Below, in pieces: positions 8,439-17,887 of a DNA stretch of 64,000 nt. A program made the translations under genes and the position numbers. The notes beneath the pieces are model-generated. The model had not been told where the DNA came from. It searched no databases and was given only the letters and a program-made list of their open reading frames with translations. How positions within the stretch are numbered: the stretch's first letter is position 1; each line of letters starts with the position of its first letter. Origin of the DNA: Sphingopyxis jiangsuensis (lineage in GTDB: Bacteria > Pseudomonadota > Alphaproteobacteria > Sphingomonadales > Sphingomonadaceae); the NCBI RefSeq assembly GCF_016734905.1, contig NZ_JAERPO010000002.1, forward strand, positions 1,197,524 to 1,261,523, read 5' to 3'.

Positions 8439-9766
8439 GCGGAATATCCTTCGATAAGCGATTGGCGGGAGGTTGCGAAATCGACCTGCGCCCCGGCGGG
8501 CTGGGTCACGAATGCGAGCTGGTCGGTGTGGCGCCCGATGGCAGTGTCGAGGACGGGATCGCCCCCTGCGACATAGGCACCCATCAGCATGAGGTCGCGG
8601 TTCTCTTCATAGGCCGACCAGAGTCGACGAAAGTTCGCGGCGGCGGCGGCATGCTCGGGATCGACCGAATCGGCCATCGTGCGCGAAAGCGAGCGCGCGA
8701 CGTCGATCGCGGGATAGACGCCCTGTTCGGCAAGCTGGCGCGAGAGGATAATATGGCCGTCGACAATCGCGCGCGCGCTGTCGACGACGGGGTCGTCGAT
8801 GTCGCCGCCATCGGCGAGCACGGTATATAGCGCGGTGATCGACCCGCCGGTGGCATTGTCGTTGCCCGCGCGCTCGACGAGCGAAGGAATGAGCGCGAAG
8901 ACCGACGGCGGATAGCCCTTCATCGTCGGCGGCTCGCCCAGCGTCAGCCCGATTTCGCGCTGCGCATGCGCGACGCGCGTCAGGCTGTCGATCAGCAGCA
9001 GCACCTTCTTGCCTTCCTGCCGGAAGGCTTCGGCGATGGCGGTCGCGCGCATTGCGGCGCGCAGCCGCAGCAGCGGTGGGTGGTCGGCAGGCACCGCGAC
9101 GACGACCGATTTCTTGCGGACGGCGGGCGGCAGCTTGGTTTCGACGAAATCGCTTACTTCGCGGCTGCGCTCGCCGATCAGCCCGACGACGATGACATCG
9201 CATTCGGTTCCGGCGATCATCTGGCCCATCAGTACCGACTTGCCGACGCCCGAGCCCGCGATGATCGCGACGCGCTGGCCCTCCCCGACGGTGAGCAGGC
9301 CGTTGATCGCGCGCACGCCCATGTTGAGCGGCTTTGTCACACGGCCGCGGCGCAGCGGATTGACCTTGCGGCCGGCGAGCGGCCATTGGAACTGCGACTT
9401 GACCGGCGGGCGCCCGTCGAGCGGATTTCCCTGCGCGTCGATGATCCGTCCGAGCAGCGCCTTGCCGACCGCGACCATGCTGCTCGCGCCGTGCGGCTCG
9501 ACCGGCGCGCCGGTGACGAGCGGCTTGTTGGTGTCGAAGGGCAGGACAAGGCTCCGGTGACCGCGAAAGCCGACGACCTCGCCATAAACATAGTCATTGT
9601 CGGCCGACTTGATCCGGACATTGCTGCCGAGCGGCTGCGGAAAGCCCGACACTTCGAGCATGATGCCCTCGTGCGCGACGAGCGTACCGATCCGTCGCGG
9701 CGAGGCGTGCGTCAGCTCGATGGGGCCGAGCAGTTGCTGGGCGGTCATGGCAAGGCGGCGGGTCAT
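8435..9766 (-). CDS. fliI: flagellum-specific ATPase FliI
   Basis: FliI is the F1-beta-like ATPase that feeds substrates to the export gate. The 443-residue length fits the family. Visible motifs are the Walker A GSGVGKSV at about residues 171-178, the catalytic GLIGERSREVSDF, and Walker B KVLLLIDSLTR. The ATG giving MTRRLAMTAQQ overlaps the fliH stop (ATGA); longer frames read back through fliH and give arginine-rich nonsense. Confidence 0.97.
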   Translation of the reverse strand: MTRRLAMTAQQLLGPIELTHASPRRIGTLVAHEGIMLEVSGFPQPLGSNVRIKSADNDYVYGEVVGFRGHRSLVLPFDTNKPLVTGAPVEPHGASSMVAVGKALLGRIIDAQGNPLDGRPPVKSQFQWPLAGRKVNPLRRGRVTKPLNMGVRAINGLLTVGEGQRVAIIAGSGVGKSVLMGQMIAGTECDVIVVGLIGERSREVSDFVETKLPPAVRKKSVVVAVPADHPPLLRLRAAMRATAIAEAFRQEGKKVLLLIDSLTRVAHAQREIGLTLGEPPTMKGYPPSVFALIPSLVERAGNDNATGGSITALYTVLADGGDIDDPVVDSARAIVDGHIILSRQLAEQGVYPAIDVARSLSRTMADSVDPEHAAAAANFRRLWSAYEENRDLMLMGAYVAGGDPVLDTAIGRHTDQLAFVTQPAGAQVDFATSRQSLIEGYSA

Positions 9767-10371
9767 GCGCCCATTCCTTCGCTGCCGAGCGCCGCGCGCA
9801 ATTCGCCGAGATAAACGGCGCGGCCATGTTCGATCCAGCCTGCGGAGGTTTCGATCCGTACCGTTCCGCGCATCATCGCGGGGTCGACCTGCACCGGCAG
9901 CGAGAGGGCGCAATCGACGAGCAGCGCGGCGTCCTCGGGATGGACCCACAAGGTGCGCGCCTTGTCGGCATCTGCAACCAGCGCGGCGGCGACGTCGGCC
10001 TGTTCCTTGAGCCACGCGGCATCGATCGGCGCCGTTTCGACGATCTGGCGGACCAGCCGTTCGACCGTTTCGGCGATCAGCTGCGCGAGCTCTTCGCTCG
10101 GCTCGTCCTGCAGCGCTTCGGCGCTGGCGAGCAATGCGAGCAGTTGGTGGCGTTCGACCGAAAAGGCGGCTTCGGCGATGCGTTGCCCTTCGGCCAGGCC
10201 ACGCGCGAAGGGATCGTCGCCTTCGTCGATGTCCGGCTCGATCGGCATGGGCGGCGCTTCGCCGACGGGGCGTGCGAAATGGAGCGGACGAAATCCGCCG
10301 GTCCGCGCCATCGCGTCGGCAAGCGTCACCGTCGAATATCCGGCTTCGGAGGCGCGGTCAGATATAATCAT
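9763..10371 (-). CDS. fliH: flagellar assembly protein FliH
   Basis: FliH is the dimeric regulator that binds FliI and docks it at FliN. The 202-residue protein has a variable N-terminus, a helical GxxxA/G-rich middle (FARGLAEGQRIAEAAF), and a C-terminal domain resembling V/F-type ATPase stalk subunits (LWVHPEDAALLVDCAL, RIETSAGWIEHG). The ATG overlaps the end of fliG by 14 nt. Position between fliG and fliI supports the call. Confidence 0.9.
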   Translation of the reverse strand: MIISDRASEAGYSTVTLADAMARTGGFRPLHFARPVGEAPPMPIEPDIDEGDDPFARGLAEGQRIAEAAFSVERHQLLALLASAEALQDEPSEELAQLIAETVERLVRQIVETAPIDAAWLKEQADVAAALVADADKARTLWVHPEDAALLVDCALSLPVQVDPAMMRGTVRIETSAGWIEHGRAVYLGELRAALGSEGMGA

Positions 10372-11395
10372 CGCCGGCCCCCGCGATCATGATCTCGCCC
10401 GACGCGGCCATCTGGCGGACGATCTGCATGATCGCCTTTTGCGCTTCATCGACATCGACGCGCTTGACCATCGTCATTTCGGCCATTTCGTCGCGGATCG
10501 TTTCGGACGCGCGCTGCGACATCGTCGACAGGCAGAGGTCGACCATATCTTCCTCGGTGCCCTTGAGGGCGATCGCGAGCTGCGCCGCATCGACGGCGCG
10601 CAGCACGGTGCCGAGGCTCTTCTTGTCGAGATCGCGCAGATTTTCGAAGATGAACATCTCTTCCTCGATGATCTGGGCGAGCGCCTTGTCGTGCTTTTTG
10701 AGCGCGCGGATCGTGCGTTCGGACAATTGCTTCGGCATCATCTTCATGATCTTGGCGACATCGCTCGGGCCGCCGATCGCCTGCTTGGCGACGCGCTGGC
10801 CATCGGCATTGGCGCTGCTGAGCACCGCCTCCAGATCTTCGATCGCGGCTGCCGGAACCGACGTCAGCTGCGCGGCGCGCAGCACCAGGTCGGCCTGCTT
10901 CACCTCGTCGAGCGTTTCGATGGCGCGCGCGGCGATATCGGGGACGAGGACCGACAGGATCAGCGCGCCGACCTGCGGATGCTCGCTTTCGAGCAGCGCG
11001 CTGATCGCATCGACGTCCATCCAGCGCAGCATTTCGAGCGACGCAGCGCTCGACTGCGGCGCGACGGCGGCGAGGATATTGTCGGCGCGGACATTGCCGA
11101 CCGCCTGGTTGATCACCGTGCGGATGCGCGTGTCGGCTCCAATGGCGAGCGCGCTGACATTGCGGCTGCTGAGCACGAACTGGTCGAGGGCCTGACCGAT
11201 CTGATGCTCGCTGGCATTGGCCGTGTCGAACATCGACTTGGCAAGGCTGCGCACCTCTTCGGGATCAAGATGCTTCAGGATCGTCGCCGCTTCGCTTTCG
11301 TCGAGCAGCATCAGCAGGATGGCTGCGGCGGCAGAGCCGTCGATCGGCGGCTTGATGTGGACGGGCGGCGGGGCGTTGTCGACGGCGTCAGCCAC
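10358..11395 (-). CDS. fliG: flagellar motor switch protein FliG
   Basis: FliG is the C-ring protein that contacts the stator and generates torque. The 345-residue product shows the FliG-N repeat region (AAAILLMLLDESEAATILKH), the EHPQ motif of the middle domain (LLESEHPQVGALILSVL), and a C-terminal domain with charged torque helices (RDLDKKSLGTVLRAVD). Two in-frame GTG codons are possible; a perfect AGGAGG at 11402-11407 is spaced 6 nt from the downstream one, so I start there. The gene overlaps the end of fliF by 8 nt. Confidence 0.96.
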   Translation of the reverse strand: MADAVDNAPPPVHIKPPIDGSAAAAILLMLLDESEAATILKHLDPEEVRSLAKSMFDTANASEHQIGQALDQFVLSSRNVSALAIGADTRIRTVINQAVGNVRADNILAAVAPQSSAASLEMLRWMDVDAISALLESEHPQVGALILSVLVPDIAARAIETLDEVKQADLVLRAAQLTSVPAAAIEDLEAVLSSANADGQRVAKQAIGGPSDVAKIMKMMPKQLSERTIRALKKHDKALAQIIEEEMFIFENLRDLDKKSLGTVLRAVDAAQLAIALKGTEEDMVDLCLSTMSQRASETIRDEMAEMTMVKRVDVDEAQKAIMQIVRQMAASGEIMIAGAGDDYI

Positions 11396-13043
11396 GGGCA
11401 CCCTCCTGCATCAGCTGGCGGACGACAAGCGCGGCGCGCGCCGAATCCTGGCGGACGAAGGCGCGCACCAGATTGGCCCGGTCCTCATAGCTTGGCGCGG
11501 CTTCGATCATCTCGAGCGTGATCGCTCCGTTTGCGGCATCGGACCCGAGCGCGGGGCGCGCCTCGGTCGCGGCGAGAAGCGATTCTTCAAGTTCGGCGTT
11601 GCGCTCGGCACGTTCGGCCGCGCGGTTCTTGGCAGCGCGGATCAGCGGGCGACCGATGAACAGGAAGGCTAGCAGGGCGGCGAGGATCGCGCCCGCCTGC
11701 GTGACGACCGGCATGAACCAAGGTTCGTCATAGATGGCGGGGGCTTCCTCTTCGATCTTCACAAAGGGGCGTTGGCTGATCGCGACCATGTCGCCGCGTG
11801 CGGCATCGAAACCGATCGCGCCTTTCACCAGCCCGTCGATCTTGGTCATGTCGGCTTGCGTCAGCGCCTTCTTGCCCTGATTGAGCGCGACTGCGACCGA
11901 AACACGGCGAAGCCGGCCCTGCGGCTGGTGGGTGACCGAAATCTCGCGGCCGACTTCATAGGCGCGCGCCGAATTCTCATTGCTTTGCGTCTCGGTCGCG
12001 ACCGCGGCCGCGGCCGGTTCGGGCGCGGCGGCGGCGATCGTGGTTGCCTGCGGCGGCTGGTTTGCGAGCGCGCCGGGAATTCCGACCGCGGGCGGGGTGC
12101 CCTGACCGCTGATCTGGCGCGAAATTTCCTCGCTGCGCAGCGCGCGATCGTTCTCGGGGAAGCTTTCGCGCGTCGCCTGGCTTTCGGACATGTCGACGTC
12201 GGCGTGGACCTCGACCGTATAATTGCCGGCGCCGAGCATCGGGCCGAGCAAGGTGTCGAGCGCGCGGCGGAAGCGGTCCTCGACTTGCGTCTGGAGCTGG
12301 AACGCCTTCATGTCGCTGCTCGTCGCGGTGTCGGAGAGCAAGGCGCCGCGCTGATCGATCACCGACACCTGATCGGCATTCATTCCCGGCACCGACGAGG
12401 CGACAAGAAAGCGGATGGCCTGCACCTGACCGTCGGACAGGCTGCGGCCGTTCATCAGCGTGAGCATGACCGACGCGGTCGCCGGCTTGTCCTCGCGGAC
12501 GAACAGGCTCGGTTCGGCGGCGGCGATGTGGACGCGGGCATTTCTGACGGCGTCGATCGTTTCGATCGTGCGCGAGAGATCGGCCTCGCGCGCCGAGCGC
12601 AGCGTTTCGCCCTCGATCGCGCGGCTCGAACCCATCGGCAGCGCCGCGATCAGGCTGTCGCCGCTCGGCTGCGCCTTGGGAAGGCCCTGACCGGCCAGCG
12701 CGATGCGTGCCTGGTGGAGCTTGTCGGCATCGACGGTCAGCGCGCCGGTGGCGGGGTCGATGCTGTGCGCAATTCCGGCGCCCTGCAGCGCGTCGGCGAC
12801 GGCGGCCTTGTCGCTGTCCTCGAGCCCTGCAAACAGCTGGGTCTGCGGCGCCGACTGCGTCATGAACCAGGCGAGCGCCGCGATGCCGATTGCGGTCGAG
12901 GTGGCGATGGCGGGCAGCGCGCGCTGGACCGCCGGCTGACGGGCGAACTGGGCGAACGGCGCGAAGCGGTCGCCCAGCGCGGGGGCGGGCAGGCGGTTCG
13001 CGGTCGAAGGATCGATCGGGCTGAGGGCTTGGGTTTCGGCCAT
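11388..13043 (-). CDS. fliF: flagellar MS-ring protein FliF
   Basis: FliF forms the MS ring in the inner membrane. The 551-residue protein has an N-terminal transmembrane helix (about residues 45-62), ring-building motifs (FAGLEDSDKAAVADAL, RIALAGQGLPK, VHIAAAEPSLF), a second transmembrane helix near residue 470 (TQAGAILAALLAFLFIG) and a C-terminal tail that binds FliG (AAPSYEDRANLVRAFVRQD). The ATG lies 3 nt after the fliE stop. Confidence 0.97.
   Translation of the reverse strand: MAETQALSPIDPSTANRLPAPALGDRFAPFAQFARQPAVQRALPAIATSTAIGIAALAWFMTQSAPQTQLFAGLEDSDKAAVADALQGAGIAHSIDPATGALTVDADKLHQARIALAGQGLPKAQPSGDSLIAALPMGSSRAIEGETLRSAREADLSRTIETIDAVRNARVHIAAAEPSLFVREDKPATASVMLTLMNGRSLSDGQVQAIRFLVASSVPGMNADQVSVIDQRGALLSDTATSSDMKAFQLQTQVEDRFRRALDTLLGPMLGAGNYTVEVHADVDMSESQATRESFPENDRALRSEEISRQISGQGTPPAVGIPGALANQPPQATTIAAAAPEPAAAAVATETQSNENSARAYEVGREISVTHQPQGRLRRVSVAVALNQGKKALTQADMTKIDGLVKGAIGFDAARGDMVAISQRPFVKIEEEAPAIYDEPWFMPVVTQAGAILAALLAFLFIGRPLIRAAKNRAAERAERNAELEESLLAATEARPALGSDAANGAITLEMIEAAPSYEDRANLVRAFVRQDSARAALVVRQLMQEGARG
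11402..11407 (-). promoter_or_regulatory. strong Shine-Dalgarno that decides the fliG start
   Basis: AGGAGG lies inside the last codons of fliF (MQEGARG). It is directly adjacent to a first GTG but 6 nt from the second GTG, the optimal spacing, so translation of fliG most likely begins at the second one. Its location inside fliF suggests coupled translation. Confidence 0.7.
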
Positions 13044-13046
13044 GGA

Positions 13047-13388
13047 TTACACCGGCATGTTCATGATGTCGCGATAGGCGGACAAAAGCTTGTTGCGGAC
13101 TTGCAGCGTCGTTTCGAAACCGAGCGATGCTTTCTGGCGCTCGATCATCACGCTGACGATGTCGTGCGTGTCGCCGCGCTCATAGGCTTCGCTAAGCTCG
13201 CTTGCCTTGGTCTGCTGGGCGTTGACCTGCTGGAGCGCGGAGGAAATCGCCGCTCCGAAATCGGCCGTGCCTTCTGCGCCTTCTGCGCCGCCCACGCCGC
13301 CGCGACCCGCGGCGCGTTGCAGCGCCTGGTTCTGATTGAGGATCGAACTGCGCATCTGCATCAGTCGGCTCGTATCGATCGTGCTCAT
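13047..13388 (-). CDS. fliE: flagellar hook-basal body adaptor FliE
   Basis: FliE joins the MS ring to the rod. The 113-residue product ends with the conserved FliE region ([34 protein letters not shown], of which [16 protein letters not shown] is diagnostic). It is the first gene of the fli operon, 50 nt downstream of a sigma-54 promoter. The Gly/Ala-rich insert near residues 28-42 ([13 protein letters not shown]) is a loop of no recognised function. Confidence 0.94.
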   Translation of the reverse strand: MSTIDTSRLMQMRSSILNQNQALQRAAGRGGVGGAEGAEGTADFGAAISSALQQVNAQQTKASELSEAYERGDTHDIVSVMIERQKASLGFETTLQVRNKLLSAYRDIMNMPV

Positions 13389-13437
13389 TGGCTTTCATCC
13401 GTCCTTTGCGCGGCCATGCGCCGCACGCCAAACAGGA

Positions 13438-13455
13438 ATGCAAAGGTCATGCCAA
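13438..13455 (-). promoter_or_regulatory. sigma-54 (RpoN) promoter of the fliE-flhB operon
   Basis: On the minus strand the sequence reads TTGGCATGACCTTTGCAT: the -24 GG and -12 GC dinucleotides are separated by exactly 10 nt, and the flanks match the RpoN consensus TGGCACG-N4-TTGCA with one change. Predicted transcription start is about 12 nt downstream, ~40 nt before fliE. An AT-rich block lies upstream (about 13455-13490), where an activator might bind; no activator gene is present here. Confidence 0.8.
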
Positions 13456-13539
13456 CATTATAAACATCGGAAAAACATATACTTATATCGGTAACGTGGC
13501 GCGCGTGGAGCGCTTCCGGCGTTTTTTTGACGCCCGGTG

Positions 13540-13566
13540 CTTAAACCGCGTCGCCGCCCGCCGTTA
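13540..13566 (+). promoter_or_regulatory. sigma-28 (FliA)-type promoter of fliC
   Basis: CTTAAA-N14-GCCGTTA lies 67 nt upstream of the fliC ATG. The elements and spacing are the same as those in front of fliD on the other strand. GCCGTTA resembles the FliA -10 consensus GCCGATAA, while the -35-like TTAAA fits TAAA. Confidence 0.65.
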
Positions 13567-13633
13567 CTGGCTGCGTGAAGCTCGCCGAGCCCATCACATC
13601 ACGGGAATGGCCTCTGGGCCGGAAAGGAACAAC

Positions 13634-14452
13634 ATGACTGTCATCAACACCAATGTGAGCGCGCTCCGCGCCCAGAACAGCTCGCGCGTGGCGAGCCAAA
13701 TGCAGTCGCAGGCGATGGAACGCCTGTCGAGCGGCAAGCGCATCAACAGCGCGAAGGACGACGCTGCCGGCCTCGCCATCGCCACCCGCATGGACGCAAC
13801 GGTCCGTGGCTTGAACCAGGCCATCCGCAACGCCAACGACGGCATCTCGCTTGCGCAGACCGCCGAAGGCGCGATGAGCGGCATTTCGGACATTCTCGTC
13901 CGTATGCGTGAACTGGCTGTGCAGTCGGCCAACGGCACGAACGGCACGACCGACCGTGCTGCGATGCAGACCGAAGTTACCGCGCTGATCGCCCAGATCG
14001 GCGACATTGCGACCCGCACGACGTTCAACGGCAACGTCCTGCTCAACGGCAGCGTTGCCGCGGGCTTCGACATCCAGACCGGAACCGGTTCGGGCCAGGT
14101 CGTGAACATCGCCATCGCCGACCTCCAGGCGACGGCACTCGGCGTCAACGCGCTCGACATTTCGACCGCCGGCGGCGCTTCGGGCGCGCTTGCCACGCTC
14201 GACACGGCGATCCAGACGGTTGCGACGCAGCGCGCCAACCTCGGTGCCCAGCAGAGCCGTCTCGATGCGGCTGTCGACAATTTGACGTCGACTGTCACCA
14301 ATCTGTCGGAATCGAAGTCGCGCATCGAAGACGCCGATTTCTCGGCTGAATCGACGAAGCTTGCTGCGGCCGGCATCCTGTCGCAGGCCTCGACCGCGAT
14401 GCTTGCCCAGGCGAACCAGAGCCAGCAGGGCGTGATGAACCTGCTCCGCTAA
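13634..14452 (+). CDS. fliC: flagellin FliC
   Basis: Flagellin is the filament subunit. At 272 residues this is a short alphaproteobacterial-type flagellin with only the conserved ends (D0/D1: [20 protein letters not shown] through [12 protein letters not shown], and [20 protein letters not shown] to the C-terminal NLLR) and a very small middle. The chosen ATG ([11 protein letters not shown]) follows GGAAAGGA. The gene is monocistronic: own promoter upstream and a strong terminator 55 nt downstream. Only one flagellin gene is in the window. Confidence 0.97.
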   Translation: MTVINTNVSALRAQNSSRVASQMQSQAMERLSSGKRINSAKDDAAGLAIATRMDATVRGLNQAIRNANDGISLAQTAEGAMSGISDILVRMRELAVQSANGTNGTTDRAAMQTEVTALIAQIGDIATRTTFNGNVLLNGSVAAGFDIQTGTGSGQVVNIAIADLQATALGVNALDISTAGGASGALATLDTAIQTVATQRANLGAQQSRLDAAVDNLTSTVTNLSESKSRIEDADFSAESTKLAAAGILSQASTAMLAQANQSQQGVMNLLR

Positions 14453-14506
14453 GCGCAGGGTATAAAATTGGGGCTATATTGGTTGGTCCCTTTAATAGCC
14501 TGATCC

Positions 14507-14543
14507 GACGCCCCGGCCCCCGCAGCCGGGGCGTCTTCTTTTT
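14507..14543 (+). terminator. rho-independent terminator of fliC
   Basis: GACGCCCCGG (14507-14516) pairs with CCGGGGCGTC (14526-14535) across a 9-nt loop and is followed by TTCTTTTT. The T-tract is on the fliC side only. Confidence 0.9.
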
Positions 14544-14596
14544 GCGGGGGGGGGGCTGGCTGGAGCAGCCTCCTGCGTAAGCTGGAAAACAAACCC

Positions 14597-17500
14597 TCAA
14601 TGAAAATCCCGCGACTTGGGCAGGATGCGGACGTTGCGGGGGTGGCCGTGGCGCTGCGCATATTCGCCTTCCGAACGTCCGCGCGGCGGTTGCGGGTGTT
14701 TGACCTCGTCGGCGCGGCAAAGGTCGGGGTCGAAGCGGCGGTCGCTGCCGAGCGCGTCGAGCATCGCGGTGCGGTCGACGATCCGCGACGCCATCAGGTG
14801 GATGACGCCCTCCTTGCTCCGCTGCACCTCGCCCTCGGCGAGCATCAGCCGCGACGCCATTACGGCGCGGCGATAGCGTTCGAAATGGCGCGCCCATAAG
14901 AGGATGTTGACGATCCCGCCCTCGTCCTCGATCGTGATGAAGATCGCATTGCCCTTGCCCGGCCGCTGGCGGATCAGCACGACGCCCGCGGTGCGGACGA
15001 TCGAGCCGTTTTTCGCTGCCGCGACTTCGGCGGCGCTCAGCACGCCTTCGCGTTTGAAATCGCGCCGCAGAAACGTCATCGGATGTCCCTTCAACGACAG
15101 CCGCGTCGTCTGATAGTCGGTGAGCACCTGCTCGACCGCTGGCGTCGGCGGCAGCGCCGCATCCTCCTCGGCCCCCAGCTCGTCCGCCCCCGCCGCACCG
15201 AACAGCGGCAGCACGCCTTGCCGCACGCGCCGCGCGTCCCAGAGCGCGGGGCGGCGGTCGAGCCCCATCGACCGGCACGCATCGGCATCGGCGAGCAGAC
15301 GCAGCGCACGCGACGGCAGGTCGGCGCGCCGCGCAAGTTCCTCGACCGAGGCAAAGTTTGTCGTGCGCGCAAGTACGATCGCGTCGGCCCAAGCCTCGCG
15401 AAAGCCGTCGATCTGCCGAAAGCCGAGCCGCAGCGCGAGGCGGCCGTCCTCGCGCCGCTCGAGGCTGTTGTCCCATGTGCTGGCGTTGACATCGACCGCG
15501 CGCACCTCGACGCCATGCTCGCGCGCGTCGCGGACAAGCTGGGCGGGGGCATAGAAGCCCATCGGCTGCGAATTGAGCAAGCCGCAGGTGAAGACCGCGG
15601 AGTGATGGCATTTCAGCCACGAGGAAACATAGACGAGCTTGGCAAAGGACTGGGCATGGCTTTCGGGAAAACCATAGCTGCCGAACCCCTTGATTTGATT
15701 GTAGCAACGTTCGGCGAAAGCGCGCTCATAGCCCCGCCCGACCATCCCTTCGATCATCTTGTCTTGATATTCGGGGATTGTCCCGACGTTCCGAAAAGTC
15801 GCCATCGCTCGTCGAAGCCCATTTGCTTCATCGGGAGAAAAGCCCGCTGCCGTAATGGCAAGTTTCATCGCCTGTTCCTGAAACAGCGGCACCCCGAATG
15901 TCTTGCCGAGAATATCTTCCAGCTCATTGGCTCCGCCTCCCGAACGTAAGGGGAGTTCAGCCTCTTCCTCCTTGTTGCGGCGGCGGAGATAGGGATGAAC
16001 CATGTCCCCTTCGATCGGCCCGGGACGGACGATCGCGACCTGAATCACAAGATCATAAAATTCGCGCGGCCTGAGGCGCGGCAGCATGTTGATCTGCGCG
16101 CGGCTTTCGACCTGGAACACACCGATGCTGTCGCCTTCGCACAGCATGTCGTAAACGACCGGATCTTCCGGCGGGATCGATTTCAGATCGTGATCGCCCA
16201 GATTGTGCAGGCGCATCAGGTCGAAACATTTGCGGATGCAGGTCAGCATTCCGAGCGCGAGGACATCGACCTTCATCAGTTTCAGCGCGTCGATATCGTC
16301 CTTGTCCCATTCGATGAAGGTCCGGTTCTCCATCGCGGCATTGTGGATCGGTACCGTCTCGTCGAGCCGGTCTTCGGTCAGAACATAGCCGCCGACATGC
16401 TGCGACAGGTGGCGGGGGAAGGTCAGCAATTGGCTGACGATCCATTGCAGCCGCGCAATGTCATGCTGCGCGGGGTCGAGCCCCGCTTCGACGAAACGCT
16501 CGATCGGCATCTCGCTGCCCCAGCTTCCCCAGCTCGTGTCGGCGAGCCGCGCGGTCACATCCTCGCTGAAGCCGAGCGCCTTGCCGACCTCGCGCACCGC
16601 GCTGCGCGGCCGGTAATGGATCACCGTCGCGGCGATTCCCGCGCGCCGCCGCGTGTAGCGGCGATAGATATATTGCATCACCTCCTCGCGCCGCTCATGC
16701 TCGAAATCGACGTCGATATCGGGCGGCTCGCGCCGCTGTTCGGACAGGAAGCGCGTGAACAGCAGATTGTTCGCGACCGGGTCGATCGAGGTGATTTCGA
16801 GCAGGTAGCAGACGAGCGAATTGGCGGCCGAGCCGCGCCCCTGACAGAGGATGGGCGGGTCCTGTGTTCGCGCGAAATTGACGATGTCGTGGACGGTCAG
16901 GAAATAGCAGGCGAAATTGCATTTGCGGATGAGCGTCAGTTCCTCGTCGAGCACCTCGCGCCAGCGCCGCGGCAATCCGTCCGGATGCAGCTTCTTTGCC
17001 GCCTCCATCACCATATGTTCGAGCCAGCCCTGCGGGTCCCAGCCCGCGGGAACCGGCTCGTGCGGATATTCATAGGCAAGATCGGTGAGCGCGAAGGAGA
17101 TGCGGTCGAGGATTTTCAGGCTTTCATCGACCGCTTCGGGGCGGTCGCGGAACAGGCGCCGCATTTCCTGCGGCGATTTCAAATGACGCTCGCCATTGGC
17201 GCGGAGCAGGCGCCCTGCATCGCCCAGATTGGTGCCTTCGCGGATGCAGGTGACGACATCGTGCAGCGGGCGCTGCGCGCGCGTCGCATAGAGCGCATCG
17301 TTGGTCGCGAGCAGCGGAATGCCGACCCGGTCCGCCAGCGCTTGCAGCCCGGCGAGGCGGCGGCGGTCGCTTCCGCTTCGCGGCATCGTTGCGCCAAGCC
17401 AAAGCGCCCCCGGCGCGGCGGCGGCGAGGCGGTGCAGGACCGCTTCGTCCGCCGCGCCGGCCATCGCGACGAGCAGCAAATCCTCGCAATGAACGAGCAG

Positions 17501-17887
17501 ATTCTTGAGCTTCATCACGCAATTGCCCTTGGTCGTCCGGCGGTTGCCGAGGGTCAGCATGCGCGTCAGCCGACCCCAGCCGCGCCGCGTCGCCGGATAG
17601 GCGATGATGTCGGGGGTGCCGTCGTCGAACACCAGCCGCGCGCCGACGACGAGTTTGAAGGGCGGTAGCTCGATCCCGCTTTCGGCGGCCTTCTTGCGCA
17701 ACTTACGCAACCCGATCAAGGCGCGCACCACCCCCGCGACGCTGTTGCGGTCGGCGATGCCGATGCCTGCCATGCCGAGCGCCATCGCCTGTGCCACCAT
17801 GTCGGCAGGGTGCGAGGCGCCGCGCAGAAAGCTGTAGTTGGTCGCCGCGACCAGCTCGGCAAAAAGGGGGGCGTCTTCCCCGCTCAT
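14597..17887 (-). CDS. dnaE2: error-prone DNA polymerase DnaE2 (ImuC)
   Basis: DnaE2 is the C-family translesion polymerase that acts with ImuA and ImuB in SOS mutagenesis. The 1096-residue protein starts with a PHP domain (FAELVAATNYSFLRGASHP), contains the polymerase palm with the catalytic PDIDVDFEHERREEV near residue 395, the QGRGSAANS loop, a helix-hairpin-helix region, an OB fold (GVVLIRQRPGKGNAIFITIE) and the characteristic DnaE2 tail NVRILPKSRDFH. Start ATG overlaps the imuB stop (ATGA). Expected to be co-expressed from the LexA-controlled imuA promoter. Confidence 0.97.
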   Translation of the reverse strand: MSGEDAPLFAELVAATNYSFLRGASHPADMVAQAMALGMAGIGIADRNSVAGVVRALIGLRKLRKKAAESGIELPPFKLVVGARLVFDDGTPDIIAYPATRRGWGRLTRMLTLGNRRTTKGNCVMKLKNLLVHCEDLLLVAMAGAADEAVLHRLAAAAPGALWLGATMPRSGSDRRRLAGLQALADRVGIPLLATNDALYATRAQRPLHDVVTCIREGTNLGDAGRLLRANGERHLKSPQEMRRLFRDRPEAVDESLKILDRISFALTDLAYEYPHEPVPAGWDPQGWLEHMVMEAAKKLHPDGLPRRWREVLDEELTLIRKCNFACYFLTVHDIVNFARTQDPPILCQGRGSAANSLVCYLLEITSIDPVANNLLFTRFLSEQRREPPDIDVDFEHERREEVMQYIYRRYTRRRAGIAATVIHYRPRSAVREVGKALGFSEDVTARLADTSWGSWGSEMPIERFVEAGLDPAQHDIARLQWIVSQLLTFPRHLSQHVGGYVLTEDRLDETVPIHNAAMENRTFIEWDKDDIDALKLMKVDVLALGMLTCIRKCFDLMRLHNLGDHDLKSIPPEDPVVYDMLCEGDSIGVFQVESRAQINMLPRLRPREFYDLVIQVAIVRPGPIEGDMVHPYLRRRNKEEEAELPLRSGGGANELEDILGKTFGVPLFQEQAMKLAITAAGFSPDEANGLRRAMATFRNVGTIPEYQDKMIEGMVGRGYERAFAERCYNQIKGFGSYGFPESHAQSFAKLVYVSSWLKCHHSAVFTCGLLNSQPMGFYAPAQLVRDAREHGVEVRAVDVNASTWDNSLERREDGRLALRLGFRQIDGFREAWADAIVLARTTNFASVEELARRADLPSRALRLLADADACRSMGLDRRPALWDARRVRQGVLPLFGAAGADELGAEEDAALPPTPAVEQVLTDYQTTRLSLKGHPMTFLRRDFKREGVLSAAEVAAAKNGSIVRTAGVVLIRQRPGKGNAIFITIEDEGGIVNILLWARHFERYRRAVMASRLMLAEGEVQRSKEGVIHLMASRIVDRTAMLDALGSDRRFDPDLCRADEVKHPQPPRGRSEGEYAQRHGHPRNVRILPKSRDFH

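Noticed and set aside
11772..13463. A 563-codon plus-strand frame opposite fliF and fliE that crosses the sigma-54 promoter
   Set aside because: No domain, arginine-rich, and it would run through a well-supported promoter; fliF and fliE are clear on the minus strand.
13498..13511. A second possible sigma-54 promoter (GG-N10-GC) on the plus strand for fliC
   Set aside because: The -24 and -12 dinucleotides are spaced correctly but the TTG before the -12 GC is missing (GAGC). The FliA-like promoter shared with fliD explains fliC better.
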